Assembly (NCBI GenBank): GCA_900177435.1
Contig: FXAI01000003.1
Span: forward strand, 310,001-374,000
Length of the DNA stretch: 64,000 nucleotides
Source of the DNA: Alteromonadaceae bacterium Bs31
Lineage (GTDB): Bacteria; Pseudomonadota; Gammaproteobacteria; Pseudomonadales; Cellvibrionaceae
Reading direction: 5' to 3'
The notes beneath the pieces are model-generated. The model did not search any database. It saw only the letters and a program-made list of their open reading frames with translations, and had not been told where the DNA came from. Each line of letters opens with the position of its first letter. The first letter of the stretch is position 1. Positions 17,982 to 27,557 of this stretch are shown here, one piece after another. A program made the position numbers and the translations under genes.

Positions 17982-18335
17982 ATGTCTGATAGCACAGAAG
18001 ACTGGAAAGCCCTGGAGCGCCGCTCGGAAGACCGGCTGGAACACCGGGGATATTGCACGCTGTCTTATCAACAGCAGCAATGGAAAGCTTTTGTGCTTCA
18101 CCTTAGCGAATCTGGCGCACTCACAGCACTGGCAGATCCCCCTCCCTTAAAAAGAGGTGACCTGCTGCATATCAACCTTGAGCTCGATGGCGCCAAAGCC
18201 GCATTCGACGCCTCTGTAGCCCACATGAAAGATCATTTTATCGGCCTTCATTTCGAGTCTGGCGAAGATAATGAGTACGAAAAACTGATTACCTTCCTTC
18301 AGTTAAAGAAACGAGCCCTGGAAGGGCACGCGTAA
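17982..18335 (+). CDS. Second PilZ domain protein
   Basis: 117 residues. 'RRSEDRLEHRGYCTL' (12-26) supplies the arginine motif and 'LSESGALTAL' (about 46-55) the second motif, although the leading Asp/Asn of DxSxxG is replaced by His-Leu ('LHLSESG'). 'GLHFES' near residue 87 corresponds to the conserved end of the PilZ barrel. It may bind c-di-GMP less well than its neighbour or act as a PilZ partner. The ATG lies 3 bases after the upstream stop. Confidence 0.8.
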   Translation: MSDSTEDWKALERRSEDRLEHRGYCTLSYQQQQWKAFVLHLSESGALTALADPPPLKRGDLLHINLELDGAKAAFDASVAHMKDHFIGLHFESGEDNEYEKLITFLQLKKRALEGHA

Positions 18336-18559
18336 GCAAGCGGTTTTCACAACAAACATACTGCTGAGCTATCAACAGGCTTAGCCCCACACTTCTTACA
18401 TTTCACTCTGGCACAGAGCCTTACAGCCCCCCCATTACCTCGCCAATTAATTTGTGCCACTTTTCATCATAAATGCTCACAGCTTCGCCACACAAGGCAC
18501 ACGAAAACATCGCTTTGGACACTTAAGCTTGTGGAACAATACTAAGGGGAGTGTCGAAC

Positions 18560-19915
18560 ATGCAAAAACAATTCGCCATAAAAATAGGAATTATCGGTTT
18601 TATTACACTATGCCTGCTCATACCACTAACAATGATCGGTGGTAAAATTTACGAACGCAAAAATTATTTGTATGAAGCAGAACAAAACGTCGCTCAAAGC
18701 TGGACCGGTTCGCAACAGCTCATGACGCCAATAATCGTTCAAGCCTACGAAGTTATCACCCTGAGCACCCACAGGAATAACGATACTCCGACAGAAACGG
18801 CCACGCGCCACCTGCACTATATTCCCCTGGATACGCTCACAGTCTCTGCAGATATTATTACCAGCCTGCGCTACAAAGGTATTTACTCCATTCCTGTGTA
18901 CCAGGCTACTCTTGCCATATCTGGAAAAATCGCCAATAAAAAAATACAACAGCACCGAAAGGCCATTGAAGAACAGCCGGGATTCTCTCGCTTTTTTAAG
19001 CCGAGTATTGCAGTGTATATAAGCGATGCGCGCGGTGTAGCGGGCAAACCTACCCTATCCTGGATGGGGGAGACACAAGAGGTGCTTCCAGGATCGGGCC
19101 TGCTGAGTCTTACTTCAGGTTTACGCAGCGAAATTACCCTGCCTCGGCCTTCTGATGAATTTCTGGATATAAATGTTGCATTTCAATTGCGCGGCATGAC
19201 ATCTCTGGAATTTATACCCGCTGCAAAAAACAGCCAATTTACAGCACAGTCTAACTGGCCTCATCCTGAATTTATCGGCGCATTTTTACCTGGCAGCCGT
19301 TCCATAAATAGCGAGGGTTTTATCTCCAGCTGGCAAGTTAACGAATTTAGCAGTGGTATAGATAGCAAATTATTCAGCTGCGCCTCCGGAAACTGTCAGC
19401 AATTATTACAACTGGGTTTCGGCGCCCGCATGTATCAGGCAGTGGACATTTACCTACAGACAGAACGCTCTACAAAATACGGTATATTGTTTATCGTACT
19501 GTGTTTCGCCAGTTTTTTTCTGTTTGAGATTACCCGAAAAAAGGCCATACACCCCATTCAATATTTATTCGTGGGCTTAGCTCTTGCGATATTCTATCTC
19601 TTATTAATCTCGCTTTCAGAACACCTTAGTTTTTTACTCGCCTACAGCCTATCGTCCAGCGCGTGTATAGCACTATTGTTTTTTTATATAGGAAATTTGC
19701 TAGGAGGCTTTAAGGCCAGTGCTGTTTTCTGTTCTGCCTTGGCAGGCTTGTACAGCCTACTTTACATAATTATTCAAATGGAGGACTTTGCTCTGCTGAT
19801 GGGGACATTGCTGCTGTTTGCGGTTTTATCACTGGTGATGCTAAGCACACGAAAGATCGACTGGTATAAAATTGGGCTTGCCAAGCCCGCAGCTAGCGAG
19901 AGCGAAACTATATAA
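18560..19915 (+). CDS. creD: Inner-membrane protein CreD
   Basis: 451 residues from the ATG at 18560, close to the 450 of E. coli CreD. One N-terminal membrane helix (about 9-30) is followed by a large periplasmic domain (to about 305) and five to six membrane helices at the C-terminus; 'FFLFEITRKKAIHPIQYLFVG' region and 'ALAIFYLLLISLSEH' match CreD closely. The GTG at 18551 is in frame, but AGGGGAG ends 8 bases before 18560, which favours the ATG. CreD is a member of the CreBC regulon in enterics and affects envelope integrity and beta-lactam response; its biochemical role is unknown. No creA, creB or creC is found beside it here. Confidence 0.92.
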   Translation: MQKQFAIKIGIIGFITLCLLIPLTMIGGKIYERKNYLYEAEQNVAQSWTGSQQLMTPIIVQAYEVITLSTHRNNDTPTETATRHLHYIPLDTLTVSADIITSLRYKGIYSIPVYQATLAISGKIANKKIQQHRKAIEEQPGFSRFFKPSIAVYISDARGVAGKPTLSWMGETQEVLPGSGLLSLTSGLRSEITLPRPSDEFLDINVAFQLRGMTSLEFIPAAKNSQFTAQSNWPHPEFIGAFLPGSRSINSEGFISSWQVNEFSSGIDSKLFSCASGNCQQLLQLGFGARMYQAVDIYLQTERSTKYGILFIVLCFASFFLFEITRKKAIHPIQYLFVGLALAIFYLLLISLSEHLSFLLAYSLSSSACIALLFFYIGNLLGGFKASAVFCSALAGLYSLLYIIIQMEDFALLMGTLLLFAVLSLVMLSTRKIDWYKIGLAKPAASESETI

Positions 19916-20028
19916 AGTTTAGAATATAAAATAGCACGCCCAATGTGTTTCCAGCTTGGATAAGGGCTGTATTTCTATGCATAAGCCGCTTTGCACAAAA
20001 ACGAAATACCGCCCTTTTCTACCCGGGT

Positions 20029-23000
20029 TTATTTAACCTGCCGCCAGGACTGTCGCCCAAGAGGCAAATCTGTTTTAGTATTGATGGCTTCCCAAACCAG
20101 CTCTGGCTGCCCATCACCGGTTATTTCTGTAAACAATTTTTGATCCACAATAGTGCTGCCTGATGGCGTGGTATAGCTATATATCTTTCCGGCCATAGGC
20201 AGAGGATCTCCAGGAAAAATCAATTTCCTGGTAAAAACATCTCGGCTTAGATAACCCAGCTCGGGGTTAAATGCCAATGTGGCGCCACCCAGAATACTCG
20301 CACAAGCAGATGTGTTCTGCGGGAATACCGTGTTTACAAATATGAACCCATTTTGCAGTACCATTTCGCGGACGGCTTTTTCGCCAGGAAATTGTGCCGC
20401 AGAACCTGAAGCTGCATTGGCCTTGGGTATATTGAAATCCAAGTACCAGCCAAGGTAAGTTGTAGGAGGTGTTACACCCTCAACTACGGGAGCGAAGCCT
20501 TCCCACACTAGCGGCGCGATAGTATCAAATACCCGCACAGTTTCGTTATCGCCTTCATCATTCACCACAACAATATTTTTCATGGTTCTTTCAGCCAGGT
20601 CCGTTGCTGGGTCAATTTGCGTATCGGTGGAACCCAGGCGATCCCACACACCATAAATCGAATGCAATGCACTGGTATCCTCATCATCGGCCTCGAGGAA
20701 CCAACTGCCAGTGGTTGCTACAACAATGAGCGAGGAAGGGTCTTCCGGGTGTCGCACAGTAATAGGCTGAGTAGTAATTGCTTGACCAGTCTTGGCGGTA
20801 AACAAAGGTTCTACGCCATTATTGGACTGCTTGCCCGCTGCTGTGGTGGTGTTAAAGTCTGTAACAACGTTACCCGCTTCAGTGAGGTCAAAGCGGTATA
20901 GGTTGCCTCGCATATCGCCTGCGTAGACATAATCCACGGTGCCGTTTTCATCCAGGTCAACACCACGGGGAATGCCCATACCATTTTTAACACCGCCAGC
21001 TGGGCCTGCAAAGTTTGTATCCGGTGTGAGAATGGTGAAGTCCCCGGCTGCCCAACCGTCTTTACCCGCTACGATATCCAGAATAAACAGGCGCGCCACA
21101 CCATCATCACTGTTATAGCCGTTACCAAAAATGGCCACCCACTTGTTAGCGCCATTGCTAACTAAATTCGACATGGCTATGGTTGGAGGGCTAAAACTTA
21201 GCCCGAGTTTTCCTGCGTCGCTACCCGTCAGTGTAAGGTCTGAAAATTCCCACATCACAGCATCGGCCGCGTCTGCCTCATTGGTAAAACTGTTTGTGGT
21301 GAGGTCCAGCGCAAAATAGCCCCGGCCTCCGGCACGGTAGCCCCCTATCACTATTGTTTTCCAGTTGCTTCCGTCGTAGATATCGTTAATAGCGGGAGGC
21401 AGGTCAACAAAATATTCATGGCGGTAACTCGGGTCCAATAATTGCTCAATAGAATTATTGCCATTACCACCAACAATCAGGCGGTGAGGCACGTATGACA
21501 AAATCTCATTACCGTTGTCGGCATCAAACACGTGAAACATGCCGCCATTTGCGCCAACCATTACCATATCCTTACGGTTTTTCACGCTGGTCAACTTCTG
21601 AAAGTCGGAATACTTTTTACCGCTCGCGGTGGGAAAAGGTGGCTCATCCCGGCCGCTGAACGAAGGCTTGCCAACAAAAGCGGGTTTTGAATGGGCGATA
21701 TCGCTGATAAGTTTTCGCTTTACTGTACCGCGATTTCTAAAGCTTCCATTAGCACATTCTTCCTCGCCATAACGATGCCCCCTGAACCAGTGCACCTCTG
21801 CTCTGGACAATTTTCCAAAGAGATCTGTATTGGCTCCCTGAAAAGGGATCCCTTCTGGCGTACCGGCGTCTTTATCGAAAGTGACAATTTTTCTGCCATC
21901 AGCAAGATCCGTTGTTGGAACGCTTGCGTCACAGTCCAGCATATACGGGCCGAAATTAGTGCGCAGTGTCTCTGTAGCACTCCACTCACCGACATCTTTA
22001 CCGGGCGTGCCCGTTAAAAGCTCCGCATACACATCGCCTGAGCTATCCACGGAATTATATTTTGCGCGAAATATCAGCGCGCCATTGTCTGTTTCCTGCG
22101 TATTAAGGCTGATAGAGGCAGCCGCCACAGTACTGCTCACATCGTCCAAGGCACTGGATAATGCATCGACAAGGTCGTTGGTGCCTGCAGTAGAGAAGTG
22201 ACGGCCACGACCGTTATAGGAAGCGTGCAAGAGGTCATCGATCCGGGCGGGATTACTTAGTATGCTGGCATTACCTACCGACGGCCAGGCAACCGAATCG
22301 CTCGGATCAGCAGGTAGATCTTCCTGTTTAATGGTGCCTTCTACCCCAAAACCAATGGTGTAGGTTTTCATATGCTGGTGCATCACATTCACAGCACCGT
22401 CGTTGCTATCCCAATGGTCGTCCTTCGCTATGCGCTGGTAGTCGATTGAAGAGGGAGTAACCGGCACCTTGTTGTTAGTGGCATCGCCATCGAGATCGTT
22501 CTTGTAGTAATACATGGCCACATCCGCCAATGTGTTGGAGTACGTATCTGCAAACGAGCCACCGTCGAAAGCATTAGCCGAGTCGTCTTCATCGTTATTA
22601 TTTTTCGCACCACCACTGGCCTCAGCAGAACCCCAATAACCGTCTGTCATGAGAATGGTAAAGTTTTGCTGGCAGTAACCGCCTTCGTCATCTGGCAGTA
22701 TCGGGCAGTTATCTTTGTTACCCATAATATTACCGTCCTTACAGGCAAAGTACTTACCGGTATCATCCAGCGCTTCCCGCAAACCTGTACCACCACCACC
22801 CGCCGTGGTTGCAAATATTTTTTCCAGCAGACCGTCAACAGAAGCATCGACATCCAGAATGCTTTGCAACACCTCCGCCTTGTAGTCGCTATCTCGATTG
22901 TGAGCATTTATGGTGGCATAGGCCAGGCGCAGTTGTGACACATTGGAAACGACCTTTGATAAGGCCGCTTTAGCCACAAATTCACGCCTGCGGTGATAGC

Positions 23001-23964
23001 TAAACCAATTGGCAAAATTGACCATTTCCTGTGCATAGCTGCATGTAACCGTGGTGTCCCCGGCAGCGGGTGTATCGCAATCCGTGCGCGTAATATCCCG
23101 CACATAACTACTAGTATCCGGTTTAATTTCTTCGATACCACCGTATTCGCCGGCATCCACTACGTGATCACATAAGCTTACATTTGCTTCGGCGTAGCTG
23201 GTATCGCTATCACAGCTAGCGGGCCTGGACCATTTGTAGAAAAACGGAATATAGACGCTTTCACGCATTAATGAGCGTTCGCCGGATGCAGTGCCTATCC
23301 AGTTATCGTCGTCGTTTAGGTTAGTGGTGCGATTCTCCTCGGGAAAGCGATAGTCCAGCTGAATTGGCTTTGTGAGATCAACTGTCTTGGAGGCATTGTC
23401 TGGGTCCACACGCACGGCGGTCAAGTTGGATACGGACGAATAACCAACCCAGGGCTCGTAGCTTACACCGGGATTGTAATAAAGAAGATTGTAGTTGTGG
23501 TTACGTAAACGCCAGAGCCCTTCCAGTATGTCCTCGTATTGATAGCTTCCACTAAATAAGTGGTCATAATCATCATGCGTTAGGAATTTTTCTACAAAAG
23601 CTTTGGTTGGCGCAACATGCCCACTGCGGCTTGATATTGAGTGGTTGTTGTCAAACTCACTATTGACATTGCCGTACAGATTAGCGATCGAAAAAGCTTT
23701 CGAGGAGGACAGGCCATAACCGTTTGAGTCAAACCGGAACTGTTCGAGCGAATCGGGTTGCCCGCGAATAACAAGCTCCCAGTCCATTGAGCCGGAATCA
23801 TCCGTCAGAAAAAGCACATTTGGGGCCGCACCATCAGCCAATTCCAGTGGTTTGTTGGCGACCGACAAATCATCCTGAGCTACTGCGTTATTGGCCAAAA
23901 CACCAAACAGTATAAAATGCCCAAGCAAGCCAGTATTGGTGAGTAATTTTTGCAGTTTTTTCAT
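20029..23964 (-). CDS. pilY1: Type IV pilus tip adhesin PilY1
   Basis: 1311 residues from the ATG at 23964. Signal peptide to about residue 29 ('NNAVAQ'). A von Willebrand A domain carries the MIDAS residues Asp55, Ser57 and Ser59 in 'LFLTDDSGSMDWE'. The C-terminal 550 residues are the PilY1/PilC beta-propeller, with the calcium loop 'DLDENGTVDYVYAGD' near residue 1000, which in P. aeruginosa controls pilus extension versus retraction. PilY1 works with minor pilins to prime pilus assembly and in surface sensing. It is the last gene of the minor pilin operon, 90 bases after pilX. Upstream in-frame starts up to 24045 lack a signal peptide at the N-terminus. Confidence 0.95.
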   Translation of the reverse strand: MKKLQKLLTNTGLLGHFILFGVLANNAVAQDDLSVANKPLELADGAAPNVLFLTDDSGSMDWELVIRGQPDSLEQFRFDSNGYGLSSSKAFSIANLYGNVNSEFDNNHSISSRSGHVAPTKAFVEKFLTHDDYDHLFSGSYQYEDILEGLWRLRNHNYNLLYYNPGVSYEPWVGYSSVSNLTAVRVDPDNASKTVDLTKPIQLDYRFPEENRTTNLNDDDNWIGTASGERSLMRESVYIPFFYKWSRPASCDSDTSYAEANVSLCDHVVDAGEYGGIEEIKPDTSSYVRDITRTDCDTPAAGDTTVTCSYAQEMVNFANWFSYHRRREFVAKAALSKVVSNVSQLRLAYATINAHNRDSDYKAEVLQSILDVDASVDGLLEKIFATTAGGGGTGLREALDDTGKYFACKDGNIMGNKDNCPILPDDEGGYCQQNFTILMTDGYWGSAEASGGAKNNNDEDDSANAFDGGSFADTYSNTLADVAMYYYKNDLDGDATNNKVPVTPSSIDYQRIAKDDHWDSNDGAVNVMHQHMKTYTIGFGVEGTIKQEDLPADPSDSVAWPSVGNASILSNPARIDDLLHASYNGRGRHFSTAGTNDLVDALSSALDDVSSTVAAASISLNTQETDNGALIFRAKYNSVDSSGDVYAELLTGTPGKDVGEWSATETLRTNFGPYMLDCDASVPTTDLADGRKIVTFDKDAGTPEGIPFQGANTDLFGKLSRAEVHWFRGHRYGEEECANGSFRNRGTVKRKLISDIAHSKPAFVGKPSFSGRDEPPFPTASGKKYSDFQKLTSVKNRKDMVMVGANGGMFHVFDADNGNEILSYVPHRLIVGGNGNNSIEQLLDPSYRHEYFVDLPPAINDIYDGSNWKTIVIGGYRAGGRGYFALDLTTNSFTNEADAADAVMWEFSDLTLTGSDAGKLGLSFSPPTIAMSNLVSNGANKWVAIFGNGYNSDDGVARLFILDIVAGKDGWAAGDFTILTPDTNFAGPAGGVKNGMGIPRGVDLDENGTVDYVYAGDMRGNLYRFDLTEAGNVVTDFNTTTAAGKQSNNGVEPLFTAKTGQAITTQPITVRHPEDPSSLIVVATTGSWFLEADDEDTSALHSIYGVWDRLGSTDTQIDPATDLAERTMKNIVVVNDEGDNETVRVFDTIAPLVWEGFAPVVEGVTPPTTYLGWYLDFNIPKANAASGSAAQFPGEKAVREMVLQNGFIFVNTVFPQNTSACASILGGATLAFNPELGYLSRDVFTRKLIFPGDPLPMAGKIYSYTTPSGSTIVDQKLFTEITGDGQPELVWEAINTKTDLPLGRQSWRQVK

Positions 23965-24054
23965 TTTTACATCGCTCTTTAATTCTTTTGCCCGATTTAT
24001 CCCCAAGGGCGGGGTAGCTTTAGTAAACTTGTCTAACACAAGCACGCCTAAGCT

Positions 24055-24639
24055 TTAACGTTCCCGACCATAGTTAGATTGCAAAATCACCTGGGACTTG
24101 TCAGAGCCGCCATAACCGATGGCGGTAATCCTGAACACGGTAACTTTGGTATTAAAAATACTGTCCCCTATGTTGGTGACATTAATATTGTCCCCGAGGG
24201 GCTCATACTCGCTAAACATTTCAATATAGTAGCGAGGCAGTGCATCAAACCCCACGGCCTTACCTGCTGTACCACCATCAATATCTACCTCGGTACTGGC
24301 ATCACAGGACCAGATGCTCGCGGTATTACCGCTGCAAAATTTTTCGCTCTTCCACGGTTCTTTGGTGTCGGTGTAGCTTAGCTTTGGACACAAACCTCCC
24401 GAGCAGGAAGAAATGTTAAAAGCATCAAAGTTCGCCAGGTTTTCTATGCGGTCTTCCGCAGCGCTCAAGGCGGCCTCGGCAGCCTGAAAAGCCAAATCAC
24501 GGTCTCGTGCACCGGCTACCATTTTCTCTTCTAGGGTAGCCGTTTGTATTGTGGACACACCGATAACGGTGATCACAACAAGTATCACCAGAGAAACAAC
24601 GAGAACGGCTCCACTATTCTTTTTTATTTGTGATTGCAT
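24055..24639 (-). CDS. pilX: Minor pilin PilX
   Basis: 194 residues from the ATG at 24639. The N-terminus 'KKNSGAVLVVSLVILVVITVIG' is the PilX-type prepilin segment: a short basic leader, then a hydrophobic helix. It lacks the usual glycine-phenylalanine, as PilX proteins often do. 'LEEKMVAGARDRDLAFQAAEAAL' follows, which is typical of PilX N-terminal domains; a cysteine-containing loop (about 95-125) is likely disulphide-bonded. PilX forms the tip complex with PilV, PilW and PilY1. The frame is open to 24726, overlapping the end of pilW; an alternative GTG at 24654 is possible, but neither upstream start gives a short leader. Confidence 0.88.
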   Translation of the reverse strand: MQSQIKKNSGAVLVVSLVILVVITVIGVSTIQTATLEEKMVAGARDRDLAFQAAEAALSAAEDRIENLANFDAFNISSCSGGLCPKLSYTDTKEPWKSEKFCSGNTASIWSCDASTEVDIDGGTAGKAVGFDALPRYYIEMFSEYEPLGDNINVTNIGDSIFNTKVTVFRITAIGYGGSDKSQVILQSNYGRER

Positions 24640-24715
24640 TAGTCGTTCGCTCACACTATTTTTTTTGAGCCCGCAAGGGGAATTATTTCCAGCAGCTTTA
24701 ATGTAAGGGGCATAT

Positions 24716-25693
24716 TTAACCGGCATTTCTATTTCTCAACACTACCGTAATTGCAAAATCTTTAGTAATGGGGTTTTGACCGCCTACCGCCTCGATACTA
24801 TTTGCAGTTACACTGATGCGTACAGAAATAACATTATCCATATTACTTACCTCATCTGCCTCCAGGTATTGGACAGAGGCAGTTTCAGCTGAGGGATCGG
24901 GGTTCTCACCATAAAGAAACTGTATGTTTTCAATTCCAACAACCAGTTCTTCAGCCGCCGAAAGATTGGTTTTTCGCCAAAGAGAGGAGGCCGTACTATG
25001 AATACTGCTAGGCGCAACAAAATAGGTATTTACTTCAAATTTATTAAGGATGGAATCTCCTTCAAAGCGGGTGGTATCGCTAGAGAGCTCTTTACTGTTT
25101 AAATTGACCGTAACATCGCTACTGGTAACAGCAGTTACATACGCCAAAGCACCCTTCTTACAATCACTGACAAATAAAATATCGCCCGCACCGAGATCTG
25201 CAGCTGAACCTGTGGCGAAATTACTTGAGCCGGACTCCAGGGGTGCACCCAACCTAGCTCCAACATCTTGTAAAGTTTTAATTACGATAAGGTCTGAGGT
25301 GGTGCTTAAGTTTGTGGCTGCACTTTCAGCCGCTAAACCTAGCTCCGTTTTTACGGTGTTATCGATATCGCCGTGTTCAAAACCGTTAAGGCCCTGCACC
25401 ACATCCAGATGACCATCGGTAGAACTGCCGTCACTCACCAGATTTTGAATACGCACATCACCAGTGGCGCAGCCCATAAACGAGGTAGACCGCAGGTCGC
25501 GACTAATTTCCTCTAGTGCGAACCGTGCATTTTCCTGCACTCGCGCAATACCATTATTCGCCCTGAAGGTTTGCAAATTGCCCATAAGAACACTGATAGC
25601 ACCGCCGAGAAGCACTACGCCAAGTAGCATGGCGACCAATAATTCCACCAGACTAAATCCTGCTTGCGGCCTGCTATTTAATATCTTACTCAT
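24716..25693 (-). CDS. pilW: Minor pilin PilW
   Basis: 325 residues. The prepilin leader ends 'RPQAG', then 'FSLVELLVAMLLGVVLL' with Glu at position +5 after the cleavage site, the class for PilD peptidase. 'NARFALEEISRDLRSTSFMGC' after the helix is typical of PilW. The large C-terminal globular part fits the family. It takes part in the minor pilin priming complex. A 31-base gap separates it from pilV upstream. Confidence 0.92.
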   Translation of the reverse strand: MSKILNSRPQAGFSLVELLVAMLLGVVLLGGAISVLMGNLQTFRANNGIARVQENARFALEEISRDLRSTSFMGCATGDVRIQNLVSDGSSTDGHLDVVQGLNGFEHGDIDNTVKTELGLAAESAATNLSTTSDLIVIKTLQDVGARLGAPLESGSSNFATGSAADLGAGDILFVSDCKKGALAYVTAVTSSDVTVNLNSKELSSDTTRFEGDSILNKFEVNTYFVAPSSIHSTASSLWRKTNLSAAEELVVGIENIQFLYGENPDPSAETASVQYLEADEVSNMDNVISVRISVTANSIEAVGGQNPITKDFAITVVLRNRNAG

Positions 25694-25724
25694 GCCTTAA
25701 TATGCCCTGTATTTATGTTACTGC

Positions 25725-26252
25725 CTACAGTGATACTGAAATCGTGAAAGAGTCAAAACTATCGTCAGCAATATCAGCGGTGCTCGCACCATCTTTCTCT
25801 TCATACCAGCGGATTTGAACCGTATAGACTCCACCATTTAATTTGATATCACCTTGCCCGTTTGGCAGCCCTACTTCGGAACGCAGTGAACCGATTCCTT
25901 CCAGATCGGAACACGCAGCTTCCGTTCCTGCAATAGAGCATTTCCACTCTGCCAAATCAAAATTACGCAGGTTTTCTCCACTGCAACTATTACTCAGGCA
26001 ATCAACAAAGGTCGCCGCAGAATCGAAATCGGTGGAATACTCCACCCCGCCATTGGCTCTAATTCGGTCAAGTATTTCATAACTCAAATAGGCTGCATGA
26101 GTGCGTAACAGGGATTTATTACTATTCTGCAGGCTGGTAGTTTGCAACCCAGCCATACCAAGAAACCCAACAACCAAAACCAGCACAGACACCATTACTT
26201 CAATAATGGAAAAGCCGCGCTGCTTACTAAATTTCAATTCATCTAGGTGCAT
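25725..26252 (-). CDS. pilV: Minor pilin PilV
   Basis: 175 residues. Leader 'MHLDELKFSKQRG' and then 'FSIIEVMVSVLVLVVGFLG' with Glu+5, the type IV prepilin site. 'MAGLQTTSLQNSNKSLLRT' after the helix is the PilV hallmark. The globular part contains three closely spaced cysteine pairs that could form disulphides. Its ATG overlaps the end of the fimT-type gene by about 10 bases, so translation is coupled. Confidence 0.92.
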   Translation of the reverse strand: MHLDELKFSKQRGFSIIEVMVSVLVLVVGFLGMAGLQTTSLQNSNKSLLRTHAAYLSYEILDRIRANGGVEYSTDFDSAATFVDCLSNSCSGENLRNFDLAEWKCSIAGTEAACSDLEGIGSLRSEVGLPNGQGDIKLNGGVYTVQIRWYEEKDGASTADIADDSFDSFTISVSL

Positions 26253-26800
26253 TTATGTGTATCCTCTCCGCAGTTACATTCCTGAGCGAGTGCTTGCCCC
26301 AGCGTTGTGACCAGAACCTTCCTGCCAATATCTTTTTTTCCACAAATATGAATTTCCTGGGATGCAGAATCCAAGTGGCCTTTTTCATTAAAATCGTAGC
26401 GACTGGTGGAAGAAATTCCTGTTACATGCAGGTTGCCATAACCTTCGAAAACACGAACCACACTGGCTGCGCCCCTGCAACTTTGGCCTGAGCTTAATTT
26501 ATCTGCCTGCTCTTTAGATATAACACACCAACCTTCGCTCCAGCTTGCCGAGCCGGAAATAGTAAGCACGCTGAAGTCTTCACCGCGCCGCACAGCTTCA
26601 CTACGGGCGTATGCCATAGCGGTAATAAAATCTGCCATTGTGCTGCGAGTGGTATTGCGTTCAAGGGTGTTGTTAAATGAAGGAATAGCAAAGGCCAACA
26701 AAATTGACGCCAGGAATAAGGTGATAAATAATTCAAGCAGCGTGAAGCCATTTTGCTGGCGCCAGGAAAATTCAGTTTCCCCCTTATTCATCCCAGCCAT
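26243..26800 (-). CDS. fimT: Minor pilin of the FimT/FimU (GspH) type
   Basis: 185 residues. 'QQNGFTLLELFITLFLASILL' is a prepilin N-terminus with Gly-Phe cleavage and Glu+5; 'TMADFITAMAYARSEAVRRG' just after the helix marks the GspH/FimT group. Start choice is open: the ATG at 26800 follows GGAGAGG closely, and the ATG at 26791 lies 9 bases beyond AGAGG; 26818 would be an upstream non-ATG start. The end of pilE overlaps the start. FimT versus FimU cannot be separated by eye. Confidence 0.87.
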   Translation of the reverse strand: MAGMNKGETEFSWRQQNGFTLLELFITLFLASILLAFAIPSFNNTLERNTTRSTMADFITAMAYARSEAVRRGEDFSVLTISGSASWSEGWCVISKEQADKLSSGQSCRGAASVVRVFEGYGNLHVTGISSTSRYDFNEKGHLDSASQEIHICGKKDIGRKVLVTTLGQALAQECNCGEDTHKCT

Positions 26801-27233
26801 CCTCTCCGTTAGCCACATTTCTACTCCAGGTTTTTATACCTGCACTGCTAAGCGTAAACGATCCATCATTACAGCTTCCGCTTTTACGAGAGGCCGTTAG
26901 AGTATAGGAATCTGCCGTTGGCTCACCCGCGGCTAAAGTGTATTTGGCTTTTGCCGCAGCGGCCTCAGCGGGAGAATGCAAATTGAATATTGTTGAGTAA
27001 TCTTCATCTGAGCGCACATAACTAAAATTATTGGTGGTATAAAAACGTTCCATGGCCTGGGCAAATGCCATTAGATCTGCCCGTGCCTGACCACGCTCTG
27101 TTTTGCAAACATGATTGCGGTAAGAGGGATAGCTCAGAGCAGACAATATCGCAATGATGGCCACCACAATCATCAGTTCAATTAGGGTGAAGCCTTTCAA
27201 GGCCCCATCGAGCTTTGCTTCATTAGTTAACAT
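26784..27233 (-). CDS. pilE: Type IV pilin-like protein PilE
   Basis: 149 residues from the ATG at 27233. Leader 'MLTNEAKLDGALKG' then 'FTLIELMIVVAIIAILSALSYPSYRNHV', a textbook type IVa pilin N-terminus. The globular part has one C-terminal cysteine (in 'KSGSCNDGSF') and one near 'HVCKTERGQ'; these may form the pilin D-loop equivalent. The size and first-gene position, upstream of fimT-pilV-pilW-pilX-pilY1, indicate the minor pilin PilE rather than the major pilin PilA. The frame runs to 27317, but only 27233 gives a sensible leader. No strong ribosome binding site is visible. Confidence 0.9.
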   Translation of the reverse strand: MLTNEAKLDGALKGFTLIELMIVVAIIAILSALSYPSYRNHVCKTERGQARADLMAFAQAMERFYTTNNFSYVRSDEDYSTIFNLHSPAEAAAAKAKYTLAAGEPTADSYTLTASRKSGSCNDGSFTLSSAGIKTWSRNVANGEDGWDE

Positions 27234-27557
27234 AATAGCGCTTACCGTGACCTCGAATTTTTCATCCCCGAATGCATGCCTGGCTTTTTTTCTTACTAAA
27301 GATACAACGCAGACCAAGTTGACTTAGCCATACACCTATTTGTCGGGGTTTTAATTGAATGTAGTAAAAATATATCAGCAGACGGCGGGAGAAACCCGGT
27401 TCAGGATAGACGGCAAAGGCGCAAGACAGGAGGACATTAAATAGGCGGTGATTGTCGTCACGGCAGCGAAGGGGGTGCCGCCGTTATTCGAATTAGAAAG
27501 GATAAGTGCAAAATCTATAACAAATAATTCGTGCTGGTATACGCAGACATTCGTGAG
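27234..27557. other. 324-base region between radA and pilE
   Basis: It must contain the promoter of the minor pilin operon. I looked on the minus strand for an AlgR box (CCGTTCGTC type) and a sigma-54 site and saw neither clearly. The part at 27370-27480 is G-rich on the plus strand and has no ORF with a ribosome binding site. No RNA gene was recognised. Confidence 0.4.
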
